Of a stretch of 40,111 nucleotides of DNA, positions 31,401 through 38,500 are shown in pieces; the stretch's first letter is position 1, and each line of letters opens with the position of its first letter. The DNA is taken from positions 1-40,111 of the IMG/VR virus record IMGVR_UViG_3300047289_000043; one strand, given 5' to 3'. Position numbers and translations under genes: made by a program. Below the pieces are notes generated by a model. That model saw only the letters and a list, made by a program, of their open reading frames with translations. It did no database searches and had not been told where the DNA came from. The DNA comes from a virus.

Positions 31401-33276
31401 GGCTATGTCTACTGATGATAGCATCACAGGCTACCAAGCAATCAGCGAAAATTCTAACTTCTCGTTTGGTTCTAGAAAAATTATTCGCTCGTTCGAGAAT
31501 GAAGAACTTCTAGCTCAAACAGCTGACATTATCTCCAGAAAACCATCGTTGACATATCGTGCTAAGTTTAGCACTACAAACCCTAACGTATCACCAATTA
31601 TCGACTTGCAGAAGATTTCTTCTTATGTGATTAGAAACTTGGTAAATAGCACAACAGAAGAACAAACTAACATCATCGGTGTTGACGACAGAACTTTGTT
31701 GAAGGCTAATGACGTTGTGGCTACAGACATCGACGCAACCGTAGCAACTGGAAACATCTACTCTTACTTCTTGAGTAACCCATTCCAGTTCTCTGCTGGT
31801 ACATACACATATACCACTAGCGCTGATGGTCCTACCTATACAGTTACTCCTGTCCAATCAACTTGGAAGTTTGATGGATCTGGTAGTGGACAAACCACAC
31901 AACCACATCAAAGATTGCAGGTTGGTGACTTGCTGTATAAGGCAGACACAACTACATTAAACATGAACACAGCTTCTCAATTCTATGGTTGGGTTTCTGC
32001 GGTTAATTCTACTAACATTACAGTTACTAAAGCTCTAGTTGGTGGATTGACTGGTACAGCAACTCTTGCGCCAGGAACTGGTGTAGCAGTTAACTTCTTG
32101 GTTATCAGCAAGTACGTTTACGGGGATGCATCCGCTGCATTTACTTCTAAAGCACCTTCTGGAACTTTGTTGTATAACAACGCTGGCACTCTAATCGGAG
32201 AAGTTGATACTGTCTCTAGCGCAACTCAATTAGTATTGAAGTCTGCAGCTCAGGTTGGTAATGGTGTGTTTACAAACTTCGCAACTCACGCACCTCAAGC
32301 ATGGAGTGTTGGTACTCAAGAAGCAAAGCTAACCTTCTCTAATGTTAATGGATATGGTCAAATCACCACAAACATTGACGTTGCAGATAACTTGTTGTCA
32401 GTGGCTAAAGCAGGTAAGTATATCTACTTGACTGGCTTGGCGAGCGGCATTGATGGTAAGTACCTAGTTCGTAGCGTTGATGTTGCCACTGACTCTACTG
32501 TCTATGTTGGTAACGAAGAAGGCGATAAGATCACGCTACAAGTATCTCCAGCATTCACGTTCGCTGGTGCAGCAACTACATACACCGTTGATTTGATCAA
32601 TGACTACTTGTACCTAACTGGCGCTGGTACTATCACTTCCAGCACTGCAAACGGTACTGTAACTGGTGCGTCAACCACATTCACTACTCAAGTAGCTGTT
32701 GGTGACGTTCTAACTACAAGATTGACTGGTGGCGATACGTTGGCTGGTGTTCTTGGTACAACAACTTATACACCTATCGGTGTAGTTGGTGCAGTCTCTT
32801 CTGCAACAGGAATTACGATAGCAAACGGTGCAAATGCTGGTGCTACTGTTACTGGTTCTTCATACGCAATCAGAAAGCCAGCTACTAGCTTCAAGATTGC
32901 TCAACTAGACAAGTTTGTTGAAGACTGGGCACCGATTGGTTCTTCCAACTACGCAAACTACATCACTCGTCCGTTGGTTATCTCTAACCCAGCCGACTCG
33001 TTCAAGATTATGTTCGACGCTAACGTTCCATTGAATACATCTATTCTTGTATATTACAAAACATGGAGTGGAACAGTTGACATAAATAATCTAAACTACA
33101 CAGATACTGGATTCTCAGTAACTACTATCGACCCGATCGATACGTTTAGTGAACGAATGATCGACATCGAAGACATCACTCCATACAATAACTTGGTGGT
33201 GAAGATTGTCATGAAGTCGACCAACCCTGCTAACGTACCAAAGATTAAGAATCTAAGAATCATCACCCACTCATAA
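25456..33276 (+). CDS. Giant structural protein with DUF4815-like N-terminus (baseplate/tail-fibre complex)
   Basis: A 2606-residue virion protein. Its N-terminus (INFNVAPYYDDYSEDDDYLR, ILFRPGYAVQARELTQLQTI, then TRFGDHVFKNGSQVIPG) is the DUF4815 signature of large structural proteins in cyanophages and relatives. Further parts are a Ser/Thr linker around 1190 (WNQWQTQWTGSTSTTS), FDGDSVAEYVIPADVF, and a conserved block at about 1625-1800 (YTGHDPIAQTFVVSATGGAF; PIYLQDNEMYALVVKT; LTGSLYLSQNSKEFEINPLL). Two copies of a 'TVTGxxxxFxxQxAVGDxL' module occur near residues 557 and 2400. The protein ends with a beta-rich domain. It is at the place of T4 gp10/gp11 after gp8, but sequence relation to those is not visible. 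Probably it is the adaptor connecting the baseplate to fibres. Confidence 0.8.
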   Translation: MSINFNVAPYYDDYSEDDDYLRILFRPGYAVQARELTQLQTILQKQVTRFGDHVFKNGSQVIPGSVNVDNTIHFAKLENVYLTQTVNTYLSQFVDKIVTGLESGVKALVVDTSECDCVDKVESDIPTLYFKLESPGGTEGETSRFIPGETLVAYAADNTTLTNYRLSSDQTSDLFVNIRSFGDNGVAATTYSKNASSDVLGYGYVVEVEAGVYYVDGYFIKNQEMHLYIGRFTTTPSYRVGFQVTESIITPEEQPLLADNSQGSTNYAAPGAHRYKISLSLVKLPLDSTDDIRFIELLRVVSGRVQHKIQTSSYAQLEKTLARRTFDQSGNYEVSKFKLTSREHLNSNGNGVYPPIPDNGVLVADQVYGDEDKFVIAVDPGKAYVEGFEIESTATQFISIDKARENTITGDEGGHIVRQDDYPIATPVGNYLVVNNVFSYPDLTAFPLVYLYNKSRAPAGGSALTDGTPPVSGKVGTARVKAFQLYSSAYTTGDATQFMLGLFDVQMDTDSTTGQKYNFASTVKSVAGATSGTNTFTCDVVPGFFQIVGAASSTSGNKTVTGVGSLFVDQLAVGDILYINGTAAGVIPAYAAGTAGVQSNVSLLLENNAPATLSGIATVFRAELQDPKYDSLVFKSEFRTLKTLRGLDTAGNDTIKSSTQTVRRKLTANADASNLSYTLTSPSEFFDSVQSLANYTLFDDTTKTFVAITGSHISLTSDRKTFTVSVSGAGLTASRAYTLIASIVQTGTPAGERTKTMNLDYAHLVTGKKEVSNTVITLPHSDVLRIKDIRVTPGNFDTYSASNSVSIKDKYIFDDGQRQTHYQQATLTLIPNSAPPSGAITVTYDYFTHTGSGNYFSVNSYDAAIANTANNFTYSDIPTYAVKGTDGKTETVYLSDVIDYRPVIGGSNTFAPELPKIGEDFNTSLAYYLPRFDKIVLDNVGRFNVLKGIPALDPIEPKDPKEGMVMCSIYVPAFTRSTKEIRVYPRDNKRYTMKDIGNLERRIQNLEYYVSLTLLEQETASLSIKDANTGLDRFKNGFIVDQFTGHGVGDVKNIDYRIAVDPARGELRPMHYTDALDLIEDVTSSDERFAQSYKKNGDIITLPYTTSLFIFNPNGTRSIDVNPYKVAAFKGEVQLIPEGDNWKDTDRRPDLQVTDDNNSDAIKYMAEKLGVTGTVWNQWQTQWTGSTSTTSTFQTGNPNARRQTVTGYATTTTVDTGTQSRTGLRTSATETVNTQDYGDRVVDISFAEYMRARPVTFVVSNLKPSGKFYPFFDGDSVAEYVIPADVFKVTRLSGTSIMNFDAESTKDRVIAGDAERTEDGQAQIAYQIGDVLQNDAHTPCTIQTITQITDPLGAATLTLTVDQISGVRVGHHVELYNLNAGKVVQNIVSYDPVKKTQVTITNRALPTANELNNRKFKVSAVTPSVVGLTTGTGTITLTTLDGKKIPSFSAYNKSAYKGTDGGKLTRLRASCVVVQDGVIDATDTLGVAQIQDLFVANIKNGFSIGESLTGKINFAGGTRNRVTLTSVNGTISGIPTMKQFGDPIRTDVNGSTAGVFKLPNSDAKRFRTGERDFKLTDNQSNSDANFDSKGSATYYSQGITLSKEATVVNSRTVTFTQDRLYESIPVRRVSTSTRVLYSYYTGHDPIAQTFVVSATGGAFVTHVDLYFSEAGTRPVTVELRTTNMNIPSTKIIPLSQVTKTPNKIKTSEDGSVATRFTFQAPIYLQDNEMYALVVKTDQPGCQLFVSEVGKEDILTGNIVTVQPLTGSLYLSQNSKEFEINPLLDMKFRMHKADFVTNTVAQLQLRAQPPKRFALDENPFEVSPSTDIVRVHARRHGFSADDIVLLDGIEEWIDEEAGTKKYYGASNNTYGIPGELLNGPHTVLADGIDIDSFCIRIQTTDEYLDTETSTLSPNRLITNAAGTQNDLTGTTFDVTVQSIMDEFVKGNYGGTGVTCSRQLILDEVFLKSDSIVTSDSTLDWSVQAMSTDDSITGYQAISENSNFSFGSRKIIRSFENEELLAQTADIISRKPSLTYRAKFSTTNPNVSPIIDLQKISSYVIRNLVNSTTEEQTNIIGVDDRTLLKANDVVATDIDATVATGNIYSYFLSNPFQFSAGTYTYTTSADGPTYTVTPVQSTWKFDGSGSGQTTQPHQRLQVGDLLYKADTTTLNMNTASQFYGWVSAVNSTNITVTKALVGGLTGTATLAPGTGVAVNFLVISKYVYGDASAAFTSKAPSGTLLYNNAGTLIGEVDTVSSATQLVLKSAAQVGNGVFTNFATHAPQAWSVGTQEAKLTFSNVNGYGQITTNIDVADNLLSVAKAGKYIYLTGLASGIDGKYLVRSVDVATDSTVYVGNEEGDKITLQVSPAFTFAGAATTYTVDLINDYLYLTGAGTITSSTANGTVTGASTTFTTQVAVGDVLTTRLTGGDTLAGVLGTTTYTPIGVVGAVSSATGITIANGANAGATVTGSSYAIRKPATSFKIAQLDKFVEDWAPIGSSNYANYITRPLVISNPADSFKIMFDANVPLNTSILVYYKTWSGTVDINNLNYTDTGFSVTTIDPIDTFSERMIDIEDITPYNNLVVKIVMKSTNPANVPKIKNLRIITHS

Positions 33277-33527
33277 TGACAAACATTGCGAAAATCAAAG
33301 ACAATCCAGGGCTAGTGAAAGACCTAGCTACTGGAGCTGTCATCAACGTTGACGACTACAAGTATCAAGAACACAAGAAGATAATGTCCATCAGTAGAAG
33401 AAACATGGCTGAGAAAAGCGCCATGACATATTCTATTGAGCATATGAATGGGGAAATAAATAACCTAAAGCAGGACGTTGACTCCATCAAGCAGATGCTT
33501 CAGATTCTCATAGATAGGAAAGAATAA
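33276..33527 (+). CDS. Small coiled-coil protein (83 aa)
   Basis: An 83-residue, mostly helical protein. An N-terminal VKDLATGAVINVDDYKYQEH segment precedes a predicted coiled coil (HMNGEINNLKQDVDSIKQML). Similar short proteins with 'IKD..LvRD..s.AvIN.D...Y' followed by a C-terminal coiled coil occur near structural genes in T4-like marine phages (memory of pattern). It is coupled to the giant gene by TAATG and to the next gene by TAATG, which suggests a stoichiometric tail or assembly partner, for example a fibre chaperone. An internal AATAAATA is at 33455-33462. Confidence 0.7.
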   Translation: MTNIAKIKDNPGLVKDLATGAVINVDDYKYQEHKKIMSISRRNMAEKSAMTYSIEHMNGEINNLKQDVDSIKQMLQILIDRKE

Positions 33528-33745
33528 TGGCGCTACCATATCAAGAAACCCCAGTCGCAGAAGTCCCACAGACGGACAACTTCGACCAATGGCGTATTAA
33601 AACAAACCAAGCTATTGCTCGCACAAACGATCAAGAAGTTAAGATCGGTGATCTAAACACGCTAGTTGACCCACAAGAATCATTGGTAGATGCCGTCAAC
33701 TCTGGTCGTCAATTTTCAATTGCCATTACCTTGGCACTTGCATAA
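33527..33745 (+). CDS. Small tail-associated protein with 'FDQWRIKTN' motif and ALA C-terminus
   Basis: A 72-residue protein. The phrase NFDQWRIKTNQAIARTNDQE resembles 'tFdeWRxkTNe' segments in phage fibre-associated proteins. The C-terminus QFSIAITLALA resembles that of the gene at 35274 (LQIALSIALA). Function not known. TAATG coupling at the start; the next gene begins 12 bases after its stop codon with an AGGAAA ribosome binding site. Probably a small virion or fibre-assembly protein by context. Confidence 0.65.
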   Translation: MALPYQETPVAEVPQTDNFDQWRIKTNQAIARTNDQEVKIGDLNTLVDPQESLVDAVNSGRQFSIAITLALA

Positions 33746-33757
33746 CAGGAAACAATA

Positions 33758-34081
33758 ATGGCAAATACATTTAAAAACGAACTTAGAAGAAACGTTGGTA
33801 GCACTCCTACTGAAGTTTACGTAGCACCTGTCTCTAAGAAATCTATTATCATCGAACTAGACGTGTGCAATACAACAAACGGTGCTGTTTCTTGTGATGC
33901 GTTCATCACTTCTTCGTCCCTAGACTACTACGTAGTTAAGAATGCACCAGTCCCAGTTGGTGGCTCGCTGCAAGTTATTGCTGGACAAAAGATTGTGTTG
34001 GAATCTGGAGACAGCCTAAGCGTTAGATCCAGCGTAGCTTCATCATTAGACGTTATCGTATCAATCCTTGAGGATGTATAA
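33758..34081 (+). CDS. Small beta-sandwich virion protein (107 aa)
   Basis: A 107-residue protein that is nearly all beta in appearance: RRNVGSTPTEVYVAP, KSIIIELDVCNTT, YYVVKNAPVPVGGSLQVI, then GQKIVLESGDSLSVRSS and the closing LDVIVSILEDV. The pattern 'vytaP.....ii.l.v.N.......v......kn.pvp.g..l......vL..GD.l.v.s' is familiar from small structural proteins near phage fibre genes and fits a jelly-roll-like or decoration fold; it is not a named family to me. Coupled to the next gene by TAATG. Confidence 0.7.
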   Translation: MANTFKNELRRNVGSTPTEVYVAPVSKKSIIIELDVCNTTNGAVSCDAFITSSSLDYYVVKNAPVPVGGSLQVIAGQKIVLESGDSLSVRSSVASSLDVIVSILEDV

Positions 34082-35259
34082 TGGCTTATATTGGAAACAT
34101 TGCCGCAGATAAAAGCAGCGGATCTAGACCAAGAGACGACTTTGTTGGCGATGGTATCAGTGACACCTTCCTACTTTCACAAGGGGTTCCAGGTGGCTTT
34201 GAGAGTAACATCCAAGTATTCGTCGACAACGTACCTCAACAACCGATTGAGGCGTATCGCCTTATTCAGCTAAAGCGTATTGTCTTAACCGATATCGCAC
34301 GCACATTCATTTACGGCGAAACCTTGGAACAGTCTACCACTGGCGCTAGAGGTAGAATCGTAAACGCACCTACTAACTCTGGTTACGTTGACGTGGTGCA
34401 AACCACTTCCACTAACTTCTCCGTTGGTCAGATTGCTGCAGGTTTAACATCTACAGCGTTTGGTACTATCAGCGAACAACAAACCCTAGATGGCTTTGGT
34501 CTTCAGTTCACAGGTATCCCAGACAGCGGACAAGTAATCTATGCTATCCATCAAGGTGGTGAAACATACCAATTGTCTCCAGCTGCTGGTTCAGTTACGG
34601 CAGATACCCTGTCGGAAAACCTACGTAACTTTGTTATTGACAAGTATACAGCAACCGTTGACCAAGAAGAATTTGAACTGTCACAGGAAGAAGTTTCCGC
34701 AACCACATTGTTGGTTAGCGTTGATGGCGAAATCAAGACTCCAGTAGATGACTACACTCTTGGAACTGGTGGTGGTAGTATCGTTTTCACTACACCTCTA
34801 GTTGGTGGCGAGAAAGTTACAATTCTACACTTGAGTTTCAGTACAGTATCTCGCCATACCCTACAAGAAGTTGGAACATTCACTCCACAACTAAAGTTCG
34901 GTGGTGCCAACGTTGGTTTGGCAGCTAGCACTTTATCTGGTTCTTATACTAAGACTGGTCAACTAGTAACTGCAAACGTGTTTATCCGTTTGGTTCAGAC
35001 TGGTACGTCTACAGGTGTAGCAACTATCACAGGTTTACCATACGAATCAACTGGTATCTCTGAGCAAAATTTTGCGTTCTCTCTAGACGAATGCAACCCA
35101 ATCACTGGCGCACCTATCGCAAGACTAGCAGCTGGTTCTACCACTCTGCAGTTGGGACAGTTGAAGTTTTCAGAAGGCAGATGGCAGTCGTTAGACCATA
35201 CTATTATTGCTAACTCTTCTGCAATCTCTCTAACCTTCACCTATATCGCCGCTAAATAA
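34081..35259 (+). CDS. Putative tail fibre protein (392 aa)
   Basis: The N-terminus MAYIGNIAADKSSGSRPRDD, then FVGDGISDTFLLSQGVPGG and NIQVFVDNVPQQP, is the common hinge-like module at the start of marine phage fibres ('MAYIG...; F.gdGs...F.L...vp....i.VfVdnV.Q.P'). A second copy of that type follows at about 190-260 (TTLLVSVDGEIKTPVDDYTL; GGGSIVFTTPLVGGEKVTIL). The C-terminal 110 residues form a separate beta domain with SGSYTKTGQLVTANVFIRLV and an ending ISLTFTYIAAK, as in fibre tips. A TGARGRIV segment like those in gp8 and the gp7-position protein is also present. Host-receptor contact is possible but not shown. Confidence 0.7.
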   Translation: MAYIGNIAADKSSGSRPRDDFVGDGISDTFLLSQGVPGGFESNIQVFVDNVPQQPIEAYRLIQLKRIVLTDIARTFIYGETLEQSTTGARGRIVNAPTNSGYVDVVQTTSTNFSVGQIAAGLTSTAFGTISEQQTLDGFGLQFTGIPDSGQVIYAIHQGGETYQLSPAAGSVTADTLSENLRNFVIDKYTATVDQEEFELSQEEVSATTLLVSVDGEIKTPVDDYTLGTGGGSIVFTTPLVGGEKVTILHLSFSTVSRHTLQEVGTFTPQLKFGGANVGLAASTLSGSYTKTGQLVTANVFIRLVQTGTSTGVATITGLPYESTGISEQNFAFSLDECNPITGAPIARLAAGSTTLQLGQLKFSEGRWQSLDHTIIANSSAISLTFTYIAAK

Positions 35260-35273
35260 TACAAGAGGAACTT

Positions 35274-35501
35274 ATGGCAATCAGTAAAATCAAATCCACT
35301 TCGCTACAACAAGACATTGCTCTGCAAGGCGATGTGGTAGACCTCCCTGGCGGTACTTCTGCAGAAAGAACACCAAGCCCAGAAGCTGGTCAGATTCGCT
35401 ATAATGAAACAGTGCGCAAGATTGAAATCTACAACGGTAACTCTTGGGACGTGATTAATGCACAATCGTTGCAGATCGCACTTTCAATTGCCCTTGCATA
35501 A
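35274..35501 (+). CDS. Small fibre-like protein with 'IRYNxxxxKIEIYNGxxW' motif
   Basis: A 75-residue protein. Residues 40-60 (GQIRYNETVRKIEIYNGNSW) match the very common tail-fibre/collar phrase 'G.iRyNt....iE.Y.G..W', here as a single copy. The C-terminus LQIALSIALA resembles the end of the 33527 gene product. ATG 35274 has AAGAGGA at good spacing. Probably a small fibre subunit or tip. The final hydrophobic residues may form an interface. Confidence 0.7.
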   Translation: MAISKIKSTSLQQDIALQGDVVDLPGGTSAERTPSPEAGQIRYNETVRKIEIYNGNSWDVINAQSLQIALSIALA

Positions 35502-35531
35502 TAAACAACTAAGTTGATCCAGAGGAAATAA

Positions 35532-38500
35532 ATGGCTAAGAAACTCATAGCAACAGGTTATAGAATTGACAGAAACTCCAACACAATTTATTTGGCTGGA
35601 AACATTCTACATCAACGTCTACTCCTAATCACTGACGTAACAAATAACAGAATTCTTTATAACTTCGCTGACGAAGGTTCTGGTCTAATCTCCATCACCT
35701 ATGATCAGGCAACTGAAGAAACACGTCTAGTTTGCCGTCAGTCATTCTCTGTTCTTGGCGTAACGAACTCAGATACTCTGCAAGTTCTTATCGAAGAAGA
35801 AGCAGCGGTATTCAGACCAGACGACACATTCGTTGACCCTGTTTCTAAGTTCCGTGTTTCTCAACCAGAAAACTTGATCGACACCGACTTTGAATATGGT
35901 CTACAGACTACAAAGTGGGAAACCCTGAAGCTAGTTAACAACATCCCTTCCTTCTATTCTAAGGGTGGTGCTGTTCCTATCAGCGTAACTTCTGTACAGA
36001 CTTCTGCGGGTTCAGCTTCTGTTCTAGTCACTGCACCTAATCACGGTCTTGCTGCTGGTTCTCCATTCGAGATGACTGGTTTGACTAGCTCCACCTATGA
36101 AGGTGGATTCATTGTTACGTCTGTTGTCGACTCTAGCCGTTTCACGTACCTATTGTCGTTCAACTCTACAATCTCTCAAGAACTTTCTACAGTTTACACA
36201 GCTTGTCTTCCAGGCGCTTTCTACTTTGGTTCTCAGATCTCCGTCGTGGATATCGAAACCAACGGCGAAAACCCATCTCACTTGACTGTAACTACACGTT
36301 ACCCACACGGTTTCTCTATCAACACTCCGTTCTACTTCTTGAACACTGTTGCGGTTTATCGTCAAGACATCCCAAGCACTTCGTTCGTTCTAGACGACAC
36401 AGTTACATCTATTAAGACTACGACTTCTACAAGCATTGGTGAATCCACACAAGACTATCGTGTAACTTCTGTTACACCATACAAGTGGATCGGTAAGTCT
36501 ACAGTCTACTTCGACTCTACCAACATCATCACCAAGACAAACGCTCCAATCACTTCTGCAAGAAAAATTGGTTCTGGGGCTGGTTTCCAATCTACTCCTA
36601 TTGCTGTCCCAGTATTCACTACTGGTAACAACAGTAACTTCAATACATTCAACGCTACTACAACTGGCGTTACACTAGCTACTGGCGTTATCACTCTAGC
36701 TGCTGCAACAACAATGCAAACTGGCGACCGTGTTGAATACCACGCTTATGGTTTGCCATTGAAGTCTACAGTTGTTTCTGCAACTGCTAAAGATCCATTG
36801 CAGTATCTTACAGCTGCTCGCTTCCTAGGTTCTCAAGAAATCACCACAAACGGTTCTGGTACTACTGGTTACTCTTCTGGTGCGATGTCTTCTCAGCAAG
36901 GCATTATGCAAGGACAATCTGGCGAGACTGGAACTCCAGGTCAAGGTGGTTACTACGCTGGTGCAATTTCTACCACATTGACAATCGGTAACAACTTGTA
37001 CTACGGTACTATTGAGGCTGGTCAAAGCATTCAAGTATTCAACGGTCCAACCGCTGTTCTGCCAGTTGGTTCTACCATTGCAAACTTCACTGTAGATAGT
37101 CTAACTTCTACAACAACTATCACTATTGCGTTCCCATTCCCACTAAAGACTGGTATCGCTACATTGACCAACGCAGCGTTCTACTCTAACTGGATTGATC
37201 CAATTCAGAACACAATCAGAACTGACTTGCACGGTTTCCAGACTGGTGATCGTATCATCTATCGTGTTCTTGGTGCTACCAAGGGTACATATACTCCAGT
37301 TGCTCCAGACGCAGCAGGCATCGGCGGTCTAACTTCTGATACTGGTTACTACGTTATCAAGGTTGATGACAACACATTCAAACTAGCAGCAACTTATCAA
37401 GATGCTCTACGTGGCATTCAGATTGACTTTACTAACATCGGTGCTGGTACTTACAGCGGTACTGTTGGTTCACAATCTAGATTCCTTCCAGGGATTGCAT
37501 TTGTTTCTAGCAGTGCAAGTTTGTACTTGCGTAAAGTTTCTTCTACCACAGTCACTCTACACCCAACAGAGAGCGATGCTGTCAACGGCACCAACACTAT
37601 CACATTCTCTACAGCTGGCGTGGGCACTGCTCACCAGATCGTTGCAGGTCGTGCTAAGTTTAACACTACTGTTGCAGGTGGACAGCTAAACACTATCACT
37701 GTTGCTGATGGTGGTTACTCTTACGATAAAGTTTCCTCTATTGTAATTACTGCATATCAGACACAAAGAAGTTTGACACTTCCATTGAACTCTGGTGGTA
37801 CTATTTCTAGCGGTGGCACTAATACTGTATACTTTAAGTCGCAAGCTGGCGAGCCTACAATCTATCCTAACATGTTAATGTCAGGTACTGGTTTCACTAA
37901 TGCTACAGTTGTTACCGTATCTTCACCAGACTCTAACGGTATTGTTGCCGTAACTCTAAACTCAGCAAACAGCGCTACCATTTCAAACGGTACGGTTTAT
38001 ACCTTTGCAGATAACTCTGGTACAGCTGCTACTGCAGTTCCAGATATTCGCACAAACTGTTTCGCCATCGAAAACCATGGTTACAATATTGGCGATGCGG
38101 TGTTCCTATACAACCCACCAGCTAATACTTTCCCAACAGGCATTACAGCTTCTAGAGGTTATTTTGTCTATCCAATCGACGACAACCACTTCACTCTAGT
38201 TTCTACATATCCAGGTTCTGGCATCACTCCAGTATTCAGCGCAGCTAACAGTGGCACACGTGTTGCTATTAGCACTGTGGGTACTGTTGTTAGCAACCGC
38301 AAGTTTATGTTGACTCGTTCTTTCCGTGCTACTGCAGGTGGAACAAACAACATCTTGCCACTAGAAGGTCTATTGTCTCAGTCATATGGTCTAACTGTTA
38401 ACGATGCGTTCGTTGTAACTACTACAGATGCAAGCACAGCTACTCTGGCAAACGTAACGTTCTCTAGCGACGTTGCTGCTCCAATCGACAATACCAAGCA

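Noticed and set aside
33455-33462. AATAAATA inside the 83-residue coiled-coil gene as a late promoter
   Set aside because: It lies within coding sequence and the genes here are TAATG-coupled; a chance match is as likely.
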